From Endozoicomonas sp. NE40 (GTDB lineage: Bacteria; Pseudomonadota; Gammaproteobacteria; Pseudomonadales; Endozoicomonadaceae): a DNA stretch of 64,000 bases. Both the position numbers and the translations under genes were made by a program. The DNA lies in the NCBI RefSeq assembly GCF_040549045.1, contig NZ_JBEWTB010000002.1, positions 4,142,501 to 4,206,500 on the forward strand, read 5' to 3'. Positions 8,278 through 18,092 of this stretch are shown piece by piece. The notes beneath the pieces are model-generated. The model searched no databases and was not told the DNA's origin. It saw only the letters and a list, made by a program, of their open reading frames with translations. Every line of letters begins with the position of its first letter. Within the stretch, counting starts at the first letter, position 1.

Positions 8278-10920
8278 ATGAAAGACGCACAACCCCGCAC
8301 CATTTACCTGAAAGATTATCAGGCACCTGACTACTGGATTGATACCACCCATCTGACCTTTGACCTGTATGAGGACCATGCACTGGTCACTGCGGTTTTA
8401 CAGATGCGCCTGAATGATGACATCGGCTGTGGCGGTGCTTTGCCTGCCCTGGTGCTGCATGGTGAAGAGCTTGATCTGGTCAGCCTGCACCGGGACGGAG
8501 AGGAGCTGGAAAGTGACCAGTTCCAGCTGGCAAAAGGTACCCTGACACTGCCTGTTGAGCAGCCGCGTTTCCAGTTACAGATCGTGACCCGTATTCGGCC
8601 TCAGGAAAATACGTCGCTGGAAGGCTTGTACAAATCCAACGGTATGTTCTGTACTCAGTGTGAAGCCGAAGGTTTCCGCAAGATCACTTACTATCTGGAT
8701 CGTCCTGATGTGATGTCTGTGTTTACCACCAAAGTCATTGCCAGTCAGGCACGTTATCCGGTATTGCTGGCGAACGGTAACGCCATTGATCAGGGTGAGC
8801 TGGAGAACGACCGTCATTATGTTACCTGGGAAGATCCGTTTAAAAAGCCGAGCTATCTGTTCGCGCTGGTGGCGGGTGATCTCGAATGTGTTGAAGATCA
8901 CTTTACCACCATGAGTGGTCGGGATGTGACACTGCGGATTTTCACCGAGTCCCACAATATCCATAAGTGTGATCACGCCATGGTGTCCCTGAAAAAGTCC
9001 ATGAAATGGGACGAAGAAGTGTATGGCCGGGAATACGATCTGGATATCTTTATGATCGTGGCCGTGGATCACTTCAATATGGGCGCCATGGAAAACAAGG
9101 GGCTGAATATTTTCAACTCGTCCTGTGTGCTGGCAAGCCCGGAAACGGCTACCGATGCCACTTACCAGCGGATTGAAGCCATTGTTGCCCATGAGTATTT
9201 CCATAACTGGTCCGGTAACCGGGTGACCTGCCGGGACTGGTTCCAGCTGAGCCTGAAAGAGGGCTTTACCGTTTTCCGTGACGCTGAGTTCTCTGCGGAT
9301 ATGAACTCCCGTGGCGTAAAGCGGATTCAGGACGCCTCACTGCTGCGTACTGCCCAGTTTGCCGAAGATGCCGGACCGATGGCACACCCGATTCGTCCAG
9401 AGTCGTTTATTGAAATTTCCAACTTCTACACCCTGACGGTTTATGAAAAAGGCTGTGAAGTGGTGCGAATGATTCATACCCTGCTTGGGGCAGACCAGTT
9501 CCGCAAAGGCACCGACCTGTACTTCGAGCGTCACGATGGCGAAGCGGCTACCTGCGAAGACTTTGTTAAAGCCATGGAAGACGCTTCCGGTGTTGACCTG
9601 ACCCAGTTCCGGAACTGGTACAGTCAGGCAGGTACGCCGGTGATTACGGTCACAGACCGATACGAGGCGGATACGGGGGATTATCATCTGACCATCGCCC
9701 AGAGCTGCCCTGCGACACCGGGACAGGAGCATAAGCAACCGTTCCATATTCCGGTAGGGCTGGCTCTGCTGGATGAACAGGGTGAGCTGTTGCCATTGAA
9801 TGCAGAAGGCATTCATGCAGAAGGCGATAAGGAAAAGGTTCTGTCTATTAAACAGACAGAAGAAACCTTTGTCTTTAAAGGTTGCAAGAGCAAGCCCCTG
9901 CCTTCACTGCTGCGAAACTTTTCGGCACCGGTACGTGTTCGCTATGACTACAGCAAAGACGATCTGGTGTTCCTGATGAAACACGACACTGACAGTTTTA
10001 ATCGCTGGGATGCCTGTCAGCGTCTGGGGGTAATGGCGATCGAGCAGCTGGTTGAGCAATCAGAGCAAGCAGTTGACCCGCAGCTGGTGGATGCATTCGG
10101 TGCCGTGATTGCCGACCCTGAACTGGACTTTGCCGTTAAGGCAGAAATGCTGTGCCTGCCCAGTGAAGCGAGTCTGGCGGAGCAGGCTGAGGTGATTAAG
10201 CCTCTGGCGATTGTGGCGGCCCGTAAAAAGGTGAAGCAGGCCATTGCTGAAGCTCACTCAGAGGCACTGCTGGCCTTGTATAATGAGCTGAGCTACGAAC
10301 GTGACTATCGACCTGAAGCCACTGATATTGCCGAGCGAACCCTGAAGAATGTCTGTCTGGGTTATCTGGCAGCGGAGGATGACGCGGAGTGTCTGCAACG
10401 GTTGGCAGAACAGTATAACGATGCCTCCAATATGACGGATCGACGGGCTGCCCTGGGCTGTGTTGTGGATGCACGCCATCGTGATGAGCGTCTGGTTGAA
10501 CGGGTGCTGACCGATTTTTATGACCGTTATAAAGACGACGCTAATGTAATGGACGACTGGTTTGCAGTGCAGTCCTCCAGTGCGGAACTGGGTACTGTGG
10601 AGAAGGTAAAGGCATTGATGCAGCATGACAGTTTTGACCCGACGAGTCCGAACAAGCTTCGTGCGCTGATCGGTGGATTCACCCGCAATATGACTCACTT
10701 CCACACGGCAGGTGGTGCCGGTTATGAGTTTCTTGCGGATCGGGTGATTGAGCTGGATAAACAGAATCCGCAGGTGGCCTCCCGTGTCATGATGCCTTTG
10801 ACACGCTGGAAAAAATTTGAACCTGCCGCCAGTGGCTTAATGAAAAAAGCGCTGCAACGAATCAAGGCTGTACACGATCTTTCCACTGATGTGTATGAAG
10901 TAGTGAACAAAAGTCTTTAA
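8278..10920 (+). CDS. pepN: Aminopeptidase N
   Basis: Cytoplasmic M1-family zinc aminopeptidase that removes N-terminal residues from peptides in the last steps of protein turnover. Signatures: the GAMEN exopeptidase motif at residues 269-273, the zinc-binding HEYFH at 305-309, and the third zinc ligand E328 in LKEGFT. Length 880 aa agrees with E. coli PepN (870). AGGA (8267-8270) lies seven bases before the ATG. Preceded by a stem-loop, so probably monocistronic. Confidence 0.97.
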   Translation: MKDAQPRTIYLKDYQAPDYWIDTTHLTFDLYEDHALVTAVLQMRLNDDIGCGGALPALVLHGEELDLVSLHRDGEELESDQFQLAKGTLTLPVEQPRFQLQIVTRIRPQENTSLEGLYKSNGMFCTQCEAEGFRKITYYLDRPDVMSVFTTKVIASQARYPVLLANGNAIDQGELENDRHYVTWEDPFKKPSYLFALVAGDLECVEDHFTTMSGRDVTLRIFTESHNIHKCDHAMVSLKKSMKWDEEVYGREYDLDIFMIVAVDHFNMGAMENKGLNIFNSSCVLASPETATDATYQRIEAIVAHEYFHNWSGNRVTCRDWFQLSLKEGFTVFRDAEFSADMNSRGVKRIQDASLLRTAQFAEDAGPMAHPIRPESFIEISNFYTLTVYEKGCEVVRMIHTLLGADQFRKGTDLYFERHDGEAATCEDFVKAMEDASGVDLTQFRNWYSQAGTPVITVTDRYEADTGDYHLTIAQSCPATPGQEHKQPFHIPVGLALLDEQGELLPLNAEGIHAEGDKEKVLSIKQTEETFVFKGCKSKPLPSLLRNFSAPVRVRYDYSKDDLVFLMKHDTDSFNRWDACQRLGVMAIEQLVEQSEQAVDPQLVDAFGAVIADPELDFAVKAEMLCLPSEASLAEQAEVIKPLAIVAARKKVKQAIAEAHSEALLALYNELSYERDYRPEATDIAERTLKNVCLGYLAAEDDAECLQRLAEQYNDASNMTDRRAALGCVVDARHRDERLVERVLTDFYDRYKDDANVMDDWFAVQSSSAELGTVEKVKALMQHDSFDPTSPNKLRALIGGFTRNMTHFHTAGGAGYEFLADRVIELDKQNPQVASRVMMPLTRWKKFEPAASGLMKKALQRIKAVHDLSTDVYEVVNKSL

Positions 10921-10927
10921 TTGATTA

Positions 10928-10957
10928 TTAGCCGGCAGACTTGCATTTGCTGGTTAA
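10928..10957 (+). terminator. Possible stem-loop after pepN
   Basis: TTAGCCGGCA (10928-10937) can pair with TGCTGGTTAA (10948-10957) using two G-U pairs, with a ten-base loop, directly after the pepN stop. No T-tract follows. The remaining 10958-11112 contains no gene and should carry the promoter of the DUF1302 operon, though I cannot pick clear boxes. Confidence 0.35.
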
Positions 10958-11112
10958 ATATTGGACTCTGAGGTCTGGTGCAGGAATACCGTGTTATCGG
11001 ATGAGTACTTCTGCACCTCTCACCTTAGAGAAGACGTGATGTAGCCGTAAACAAAAAGAGGTAGCTGTAACCAAAATAAAAATAAAAACACATGACAGGG
11101 AGTCAGCACACC

Positions 11113-13125
11113 ATGATGCCCGGACGCACACCGGCTTTGCGAATAGCCCCGGTTCAGGCTGGCTTTTCGCTAGCAGGACTGTTACTCGCCTTTCCTTCTT
11201 ATTCCCTTGAATTTTCTGATGAGTCAGGCTCCATGACCGGCGCCCTGGATACCACTTTGTCTTACGGTACATTGTGGCGGGTACAGGGGCAGGACCTGAA
11301 ACATTACAAGGGCAGCTCAACCGCTGACCATGATGATGTCAACACCAACGATGGCAACCGGGCTTATGATACCGGGGTGGTGTCGCAGGTGTTCAGAATC
11401 TCCGCTGACCTGGAGGTAGACTGGGAAGATCAGTATGGACTGTTCATCCGGGGTACCGCATTTTACGACACCCGGATGATGGATCGTCACAACTACTGGC
11501 TGGATGCAAACCGTGGGCGTTCGCCTGATCAGACAGATACCTATCCCTATGGTGATGACTGGTCAGAGGATGTACTGGACGGGCAGGGGCATGATGCCAA
11601 AATTCAGGATGCCTATATTTACGGAGCCTGGGATATTGGCGATATGCCACTGGATGTGCGTTTTGGCAAACAGGTTATCAACTGGGGAGAGGGAATTTTT
11701 TACCGGGATGGCATTAATACCGTTAATGCATTAGACGGCGCTTCCTTTGCATTACCGGGGTCGGAAGTGAAGGACTTGCTGATTCCGCAACATGCCCTGT
11801 CTTTCCGGCTGGGCGTCACCGATAACCTGTCCATGGCAGCCTATTACCAGTTTGAATGGGAAAACTCTGTAACGCCGGGGCGGGGGACTTTTTTCAGCAC
11901 CAATGATCTGTTTACGGATGGGGGGACCAAGGGGTATAACGAGGCACCTGCATTGTTTGAACAGGTAAGAAGAGGCTGGAATGCATCAGCTGGCGGCGCA
12001 TTGGGTGATTTTTATGATATTACTGGCGTCAATGTCCATAGCGGCTATCTGGTTGTCGCTGATACATCCGGTGAAAAAGATGCAAGTGATAATGGGCAAT
12101 GGGGAATTAACTTTAAATATTATGCCGAGGAGTTAAATGACACTGAATTTGGATTTTATTTTGTAAATTACAACTCCCATACACCTTACATTGAAGCCCA
12201 CTTAAGTGATAACGCCGGTTCTGATGCACTGTCAGCAGTTACGGGCGGAAATAACCCGACACTTCAGGCGGCTCTGGATCAGTATTATAGTGGTATTGAG
12301 GCATCAGGGCTTGCTTCTAAAACAGCAGTGATCCAAAGTCTGGCGACTGCTCATGTATTGTCAAACAGTGTTTATGCTACACGCGTTTACCCTGAAGATA
12401 TACAAATGTACGGCTTGAGTTTTAATACCGCCATTGGAAGGTCGTCGATAGCAGGAGAGCTTGCTTACAGACCCAATGCGCCAATCTGGATTGATCACCC
12501 TGATGACTTAATTGATGGTGTAAAGGATAACATAAGGAATATTTTGTCTGGCAGTGACTGCTTTGCAGGAAATTTATCACAGGCTTATCCGGATCAGGGG
12601 TATTGTCAAAGCTCAGGTGCCTATAAAAATTTTAAAGAAGTTAAATTATGGACGGGTTCGTTAGCGATCGTGCATAACTTTGGTCCATCGCTTGGTTTTG
12701 ACGGATTGTATGGCATCGTTGAGCCTGCCTTTGAGCTGATTCAGGGGCTGGATGATTATGACCGACATGTTTCTTCAGCTTCAGGTCCATGGGGAGGTGG
12801 ATTTGACGACGACTACCACCCAGCCAGCGACCGTCTCGACAAATTCAGCTGGGGCTACACGGCAGTTCTTTCAGGGGAGTGGCATGACTTTATTGCCGGT
12901 ATCAACCTGAACCCTGTCCTGACCTTCAAGCATGATGTCAGTGGTAACTCACGGCTGACTGGTAATTTTCTGGAAGGTCGTAAGGCCGTCACTATGGCGC
13001 TGAGGGGTGTTTACCTGAATACGGTAGAAGCTGGTCTTGCCTATACCTCATTCTTTGGCTCAAAACGAACCAATAAGTTACACGACAGAGACAATGTTGC
13101 ATTTAGCGTGAAGTACTCCTTTTAA
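11113..13125 (+). CDS. DUF1302 family outer-membrane protein
   Basis: From ATG 11113 (GGGAG ten bases upstream) the product is 670 aa; an ATG at 11092 has no Shine-Dalgarno. An N-terminal signal peptide (hydrophobic core GFSLAGLLLAFPSYS) precedes a sequence of alternating beta-strand-like segments with aromatic and acidic turns, ending in VAFSVKYSF, a typical outer-membrane C-terminal strand with final Phe. The early block (tandem SGSMTGALDTTLSYGTLWRV) and the conserved FGKQVINWGEG motif are those of DUF1302. First gene of a four-gene operon with DUF1329, YCF48-like and MMPL proteins, a set that co-occurs in Pseudomonas and other gammaproteobacteria. I infer a channel or receptor role in export or uptake of a hydrophobic compound; substrate unknown. 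Confidence 0.88.
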   Translation: MMPGRTPALRIAPVQAGFSLAGLLLAFPSYSLEFSDESGSMTGALDTTLSYGTLWRVQGQDLKHYKGSSTADHDDVNTNDGNRAYDTGVVSQVFRISADLEVDWEDQYGLFIRGTAFYDTRMMDRHNYWLDANRGRSPDQTDTYPYGDDWSEDVLDGQGHDAKIQDAYIYGAWDIGDMPLDVRFGKQVINWGEGIFYRDGINTVNALDGASFALPGSEVKDLLIPQHALSFRLGVTDNLSMAAYYQFEWENSVTPGRGTFFSTNDLFTDGGTKGYNEAPALFEQVRRGWNASAGGALGDFYDITGVNVHSGYLVVADTSGEKDASDNGQWGINFKYYAEELNDTEFGFYFVNYNSHTPYIEAHLSDNAGSDALSAVTGGNNPTLQAALDQYYSGIEASGLASKTAVIQSLATAHVLSNSVYATRVYPEDIQMYGLSFNTAIGRSSIAGELAYRPNAPIWIDHPDDLIDGVKDNIRNILSGSDCFAGNLSQAYPDQGYCQSSGAYKNFKEVKLWTGSLAIVHNFGPSLGFDGLYGIVEPAFELIQGLDDYDRHVSSASGPWGGGFDDDYHPASDRLDKFSWGYTAVLSGEWHDFIAGINLNPVLTFKHDVSGNSRLTGNFLEGRKAVTMALRGVYLNTVEAGLAYTSFFGSKRTNKLHDRDNVAFSVKYSF

Positions 13126-13146
13126 GCGACGGATTGCAGGGATTGA

Positions 13147-14526
13147 ATGATGAATAACAATAAGACCATTGCCTTTCTGGCCTGCGCCCTGATGATCGCT
13201 GCCAGCTGTCAGCTCAGGGCGGCGGTACCTGAGTCTGAAGCACGGCGTCTGGGTAAAGACCTTACCCCCATTGGTGCCGAGAAGGCTGGTAACAAAGAGG
13301 GCAGCATTCCGGCATGGAACGGAGGTATTAAAGATGCGCAAATCCCCGGAGACTTTAAACCGGGCAGCCATTATCCGGACCCGTTTCCTGATGACAAACC
13401 ACTGTTTACCATTACCGCAAGCAATGTTGACCAGTATAAGGACAAACTGACAGCAGGACAGATTGCCTTGCTGAAGGCTTATCCGGAAACATTCAACATG
13501 CCGGTGTACAAGACCCGTCGTACAGCCAGGCAGCCTGTCCGGATTTATAATAATACCCGTAAAGCAGCGACGAGAGCTCAGTTGCTGGCTGAGGGCAAGG
13601 GTTTTTCCGGTGCTTATGATGCTTACCCATTTCCGATTCCTCAGAATGGGCTGGAGGCTCTGTGGAATCACATAGTGCGTTATCGTGGCGAGTATGTCGT
13701 ACGACGTGCGTCAGAGGTAGCCGTGCATCGTAATGGTGCTTATTCATTGTCGACTTCCCAGCAGGAAGCCCTGATGAACTACAACCTGCCCGGTGGATCC
13801 GAAGCGACTCTGGATAATATTATTGTCTATTATCTTGCGTTTACGCGCTCACCGGCCCGGTTGGCAGGAGGTGCGGTGCTGGTTTATGAAACCCTTGACC
13901 AGATTAAGCAGCCACGGCAGGCATGGGCCTACAATGCCGGGCAGCGGCGGGTGCGCAGGGCGCCAAACCTGTCTTACGATACCCCCATTACGTCGTCAGA
14001 CGGGCTGCGCACAGCAGACGACACCGATATGTATAACGGAGCGCCAAATCGTTATGAATGGAAGCTGCTGGGCAAGAAAGAAATCTACATCCCTTACCAT
14101 AATTACCGGCTGGTCAGCCCGGATGTAAAGTATGACGACCTGTTGATGATCGGCCATGTCAATCCGGAGTATACCCGCTATGAGCTGCACCGGGTCTGGG
14201 TGGTAGAAGGCACCTTGAAGCCCGGTGCGCGTCACATCTATTCCAAACGGGTGTTATACCTTGATGAAGACAGTTGGGGCGCAGCAGTGGTGGATCAGTA
14301 TGACGGACGAGGTGAGTTATGGCGTAACAGTATGGCTTACCTGATCAATTACTACGATCGGCCAACAGTATGGACCGGTTTGGATGTTTATCATGATCTT
14401 CGCTCCCGTCGCTATCATGCCCAGGGGCTGGCGAATGAAGAAGCCCAGTTTGTCAGCTTTGACAGGCCAATACCTGACTTGAAATACTTTAAGCCTTCTG
14501 CCCTGCGTCGGCGTGGAAGACGTTAG
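13147..14526 (+). CDS. DUF1329 family periplasmic protein
   Basis: 459 aa with a Sec signal peptide (MMNNNKTIAFLACALMIAAS, cleavage near LRAA/V). The mature start VPESEARRLGKDLTPIGAEK and the KEGSIPAWNGGI block are characteristic of DUF1329, which shares the LolA/LolB-like lipid-binding fold in family descriptions (knowledge, not visible here). A second Met one codon downstream could be the start. Lies 21 bp after the DUF1302 gene and 25 bp before the YCF48-like gene, so the set is one operon. Probable periplasmic carrier partner of the outer-membrane DUF1302 protein and the inner-membrane RND pump (inference). Confidence 0.9.
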   Translation: MMNNNKTIAFLACALMIAASCQLRAAVPESEARRLGKDLTPIGAEKAGNKEGSIPAWNGGIKDAQIPGDFKPGSHYPDPFPDDKPLFTITASNVDQYKDKLTAGQIALLKAYPETFNMPVYKTRRTARQPVRIYNNTRKAATRAQLLAEGKGFSGAYDAYPFPIPQNGLEALWNHIVRYRGEYVVRRASEVAVHRNGAYSLSTSQQEALMNYNLPGGSEATLDNIIVYYLAFTRSPARLAGGAVLVYETLDQIKQPRQAWAYNAGQRRVRRAPNLSYDTPITSSDGLRTADDTDMYNGAPNRYEWKLLGKKEIYIPYHNYRLVSPDVKYDDLLMIGHVNPEYTRYELHRVWVVEGTLKPGARHIYSKRVLYLDEDSWGAAVVDQYDGRGELWRNSMAYLINYYDRPTVWTGLDVYHDLRSRRYHAQGLANEEAQFVSFDRPIPDLKYFKPSALRRRGRR

Positions 14527-14551
14527 CGACACAAGACAGAAGAGGACTAGC

Positions 14552-15583
14552 ATGACCAAACTCACCAGCCTGCTGGTGTTTGCTATGTTGCTTAGTGGTG
14601 GTTTGCCTGCAGTCAGTCAGGCTTCAGGCGACTCCATTACAAGCAAAGCCATTTCAGACACTGCCATTAAAGAACGCTATTCCGTTATATCCAGCAAGGC
14701 TGCCACTTCGCTGCTGCTGGATATTACCCGTCTGCCAGACAGTGAACGGCTGGTGGCTGTGGGAGACCGGGGGCATATACTTTTTTCCGATGATGATGGC
14801 CGTTCCTGGCAGCAGTCCCGGGTGCCAACGATTCAGATGCTTACAGCGGTGGCCTTTCCTTCCAGAAGAGTGGGCTATGCCGTTGGCCACGACAACCTGA
14901 TCCTGAAGTCAGAAGATGCCGGAGAGAACTGGCAACGGGTTTACCGGGATATTGAAATGCAGGCCCCCCTGCTGGATGTCTGGTTCCAGAGTGAACAGCG
15001 CGGCTTTGCGGTAGGCGCCTATGGCACGATATTGAGTACCGTCGACGGTGGTAAAACCTGGGCCGATATTCGTAACAGCATCGACAACGAAGAAGAGTTT
15101 CACTACAACGGTATTGCCAGTGATGGACTCGACAACCTGTACCTTGCCGGTGAGGCGGGCATTCTGTATCGCTCTGCTGATGCGGGTGAAACCTGGAGTA
15201 CATTAACCGGCCCCTATGAAGGCTCTCTGTTTGGTGTCAGTGCCAGCGGTGATGAGGTGATCATTCATGGGCTGAGAGGTAATGTGTTCCGCAGCAGAAA
15301 TAACGGGGAGTCGTGGCTTGCGCTTTCTTCAGGGACTGAAGACACTCTGTTCGGATCTCTGTTGCTCGATGATGGCAGCAGCTATCTGGTGGGTACTTCC
15401 GGCACTGTTCTGTCGGGCTTGACCGGTCGCTGGCAAATTACCCACCGTGAAGACCGAATGCCACTGTCAGCATTGGCTGAAGCCTCAGACGGTGCCATTG
15501 TTGTTGTTGGACAGGGAGGCGTTAAGAGAATGAATAAAAACGTCGATATGGCCCTGGCTAATAAGCGGCGTTTTATGCAATAA
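14552..15583 (+). CDS. YCF48/BNR-repeat beta-propeller protein
   Basis: 343 aa from ATG 14552 (AGAGGA upstream). Signal peptide MTKLTSLLVFAMLLSGGLPA with cleavage near VSQA/S. Repeated Asp-box-like elements (SDDDGRSWQQS, SEDAGENWQRV, TVDGGKTWADI, SADAGETWSTL, SRNNGESWLAL) mark a seven-bladed propeller of the YCF48/HCF136-like or sialidase/BNR type. In photosynthetic organisms YCF48 assists photosystem II assembly; here it can only be a periplasmic propeller serving the DUF1302/DUF1329/MMPL operon, presumably as an accessory scaffold (inference). Confidence 0.88.
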   Translation: MTKLTSLLVFAMLLSGGLPAVSQASGDSITSKAISDTAIKERYSVISSKAATSLLLDITRLPDSERLVAVGDRGHILFSDDDGRSWQQSRVPTIQMLTAVAFPSRRVGYAVGHDNLILKSEDAGENWQRVYRDIEMQAPLLDVWFQSEQRGFAVGAYGTILSTVDGGKTWADIRNSIDNEEEFHYNGIASDGLDNLYLAGEAGILYRSADAGETWSTLTGPYEGSLFGVSASGDEVIIHGLRGNVFRSRNNGESWLALSSGTEDTLFGSLLLDDGSSYLVGTSGTVLSGLTGRWQITHREDRMPLSALAEASDGAIVVVGQGGVKRMNKNVDMALANKRRFMQ

Positions 15584-15596
15584 AGGGACTCTCACA

Positions 15597-17972
15597 ATGC
15601 TGTCGAAAAGATCCGGTAATGTTGAGTCAACCCCGGAACGAATGATCTTCCACAACCGGACCAAGGTGTGTGTATTTTTTGTTCTGGCCACTTTATTCCT
15701 GACCTGGAAAATTGTCACCGGCCTGAAGGTGGACGCCAGCTTTGAAAAGATGGTGCCTGTGCAGCACCCTTATATTCAAAACATGTTTAAGCACCTGCAA
15801 AGTACAGGGGGAGGCAATGCCGTCCGTATTGCTGTGGCAGCCCGGGAAGGGGATATTTTCTCAGCTGAATATATGGAAATTCTGCGCCAGATAAACGACG
15901 AAGTGTTTTATCTTGATGGTGTCGATCGTCCTAAGTTGAAATCTCTCTGGTCTCCGGGTGTTCGCTGGACCGAGGTAACAGAAGAAGGCTTTGCTGGTGG
16001 TCCGGTAATTCCACAGACCTATGATGGTTCCCGTGCCAGCCTGGATGAATTGCGCACCAATATTTTGCGTTCCGGTCAGGTAGGGCAGCTGGTGGCAAAC
16101 GATTTCAGGTCCAGTATTGTCAGCATCCCACTGTTTGAAACAGACCCTGAAACCGGCGAGTGGCTGGATTACAAGGCACTGTCAGAACAACTGGAGCAGT
16201 TGCGCAGCCAATATACGGAATTGGGCGTCAATATCCATATTGTTGGTACAGCCAAAGTCTTTGGCGACCTGTTTGAAGGAGTTCAGTCTATTGTACTGTT
16301 CTTTATTGTTGCCATTGTGATTACGGCGTTGTTGCTGTTTTTGTATTCCCGCTGTTTGCGCAGCACGCTTATTCCATTGATTACTTCTCTGGTGGCTGTC
16401 GTCTGGCAGATGGGGCTGCTTGCTACGCTTGGCTTTGGTCTTGACCTGTACTCCCTGCTGGTACCGTTTCTGGTGTTTGCCATTGGTGTCAGTCACGGTG
16501 TCCAGATCATTAACAGTATTGGCGTGGAAGCCGCAGCAGGTGCTGATAAGGTGACTGCTGCCCGTCGTGCATTCCGAAGTCTCTATATTCCCGGTATGGT
16601 CGCGCTGGCATCCGATGCCATCGGTTTCCTTACCTTGCTGATTATTGAAATACAGGTTATTCAGGACCTCGCTCTGACAGCCAGTATTGGCGTTGCAGCT
16701 ATCATTATGACCAACCTGGTGCTTTTACCGGTGCTTATGTCATACGGTGGAACCAGCCAGAAATCTATCAATCGAATCCGGGAGCGCCAGCATAATGACG
16801 GTGGGGTATGGAGCCTGTTATCGAACTTCGCCCACCCCAGAGTTGTGCCGGTTTCTGTTGTCATTGCTTTACTGGGATTTGGCTGGGGGCTATACCGGGC
16901 AGCAGACCTTGAAATAGGTGACCTTGATCCCGGAGCCCCTGAATTCCATCCGGATTCCCGCTATAACAAAGATAATTTATTCCTGACGTCTAATTATTCG
17001 ACCAGCGCCGACCTGTTTGTTGTCATGGTGGAAACCGGGGTTGAGCAGTGTTCGACCTATCCGGTTATGGAAGCGATAGACCGCTATATGTGGCATATGG
17101 AGAATGTGCCGGGTGTACAACAGGCATTGTCGATGGTGACGGCTTCCAAGCAGGTTGTTAAGGGGTTAAATGAGGGAAGCCTTAAATGGCAGGCGCTGTC
17201 CCGCAACCCTTATGTTCTTAACAGTTCGGTGTCTACCCTGAGGGGGCTTTATAACAGTGACTGTTCCATGGCACCGGTGGTTCTTTACCTTGATGACCAT
17301 AAAGCCGACACCTTGTCGCGGGTAGTGGCTGAAACCAAAGCCTTTGCTGACGAGAATAATAATGAGAATGTGCAATTTGTTCTGGCCAGTGGTAACTCAG
17401 GCATTGAAGCCGCCACGAATGAAGTCATCTCTCTGGCTCAGAACCAGATGTTGATGTGGGTGTACCTGGTGGTCAGTATCCTCTGCCTGCTAACCTTCCG
17501 CTCTCTGCGCGCGGTCTTCTGTATAGTGATTCCTCTTGGGTTGACCTCGGTTCTGTGTCAGGCACTGATGTCCTTCCTGGGGATCGGGGTGAAGGTTGCG
17601 ACGTTGCCTGTGATTGCACTGGGAGTTGGCATTGGTGTGGATTATGGCATCTATATATACAGCCGTCTGGAGAGTTTCCTGAAACAGGGGCTGCCCTTAC
17701 AGGAGGCTTACCATAAGACCTTGCAGATTACAGGCAAGGCGGTGACATTCACTGGTATCACTCTCGCTATTGGTGTCGGGACCTGGATATTTTCCCCGTT
17801 GAAGTTCCAGGCAGATATGGGGATTCTGCTGACCTTTATGTTTATCTGGAATATGGTTGGTGCGATCTGGCTGTTACCAGCTCTCGCCCGGTTCCTGTTG
17901 AAGTCGGAGAGTTATGTAGAAAAAACGGAAGCCAGTGACCGGGAAGGAAAGCTGACCGGTTCTACTGCGTAA
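15597..17972 (+). CDS. MMPL/RND-family inner-membrane transporter
   Basis: 791-aa RND-superfamily transporter with the two-halves layout: a TM helix near residues 24-42, a periplasmic domain, a bundle of about five helices (roughly 220-370), a central soluble stretch, a TM near 410, a second periplasmic domain and a second bundle (roughly 620-775). The GVGIGVDYGIYIYSR segment is the conserved helix-4-like signature of MMPL/sterol-sensing-domain transporters; IGVSHGVQIINS is its counterpart in the first half. AAAGGGA precedes ATG 15597. Last gene of the four-gene operon; expected to power export or lipid trafficking with the proton gradient. Substrate unknown. Confidence 0.92.
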   Translation: MLSKRSGNVESTPERMIFHNRTKVCVFFVLATLFLTWKIVTGLKVDASFEKMVPVQHPYIQNMFKHLQSTGGGNAVRIAVAAREGDIFSAEYMEILRQINDEVFYLDGVDRPKLKSLWSPGVRWTEVTEEGFAGGPVIPQTYDGSRASLDELRTNILRSGQVGQLVANDFRSSIVSIPLFETDPETGEWLDYKALSEQLEQLRSQYTELGVNIHIVGTAKVFGDLFEGVQSIVLFFIVAIVITALLLFLYSRCLRSTLIPLITSLVAVVWQMGLLATLGFGLDLYSLLVPFLVFAIGVSHGVQIINSIGVEAAAGADKVTAARRAFRSLYIPGMVALASDAIGFLTLLIIEIQVIQDLALTASIGVAAIIMTNLVLLPVLMSYGGTSQKSINRIRERQHNDGGVWSLLSNFAHPRVVPVSVVIALLGFGWGLYRAADLEIGDLDPGAPEFHPDSRYNKDNLFLTSNYSTSADLFVVMVETGVEQCSTYPVMEAIDRYMWHMENVPGVQQALSMVTASKQVVKGLNEGSLKWQALSRNPYVLNSSVSTLRGLYNSDCSMAPVVLYLDDHKADTLSRVVAETKAFADENNNENVQFVLASGNSGIEAATNEVISLAQNQMLMWVYLVVSILCLLTFRSLRAVFCIVIPLGLTSVLCQALMSFLGIGVKVATLPVIALGVGIGVDYGIYIYSRLESFLKQGLPLQEAYHKTLQITGKAVTFTGITLAIGVGTWIFSPLKFQADMGILLTFMFIWNMVGAIWLLPALARFLLKSESYVEKTEASDREGKLTGSTA

Positions 17973-17985
17973 TATTCTTTGACTT

Positions 17986-18073
17986 GTAGGTTGGGACGAG
18001 CGAAGCGATTCCCAACATCGGAGTTCAATGCTATTCACCGTGTTGGGAGTCGCTGTCGCTCGTCCCAACCTAC
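17986..18073. repeat. REP-like long inverted repeat between convergent genes
   Basis: Arms 17986-18017 and 18041-18073 are inverted copies of a 32-33-bp element starting GTAGGTTGGGACGAGCG, differing by one indel and one mismatch. Each arm can itself fold (TTGGGA...TCCCAA). It sits in the 120-bp gap between the convergent MMPL and batD genes, the usual place for REP/BIME-type dispersed palindromes; it may also serve as a bidirectional terminator. Confidence 0.85.
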
Positions 18074-18092
18074 GGAACACACAGCAAACGGG

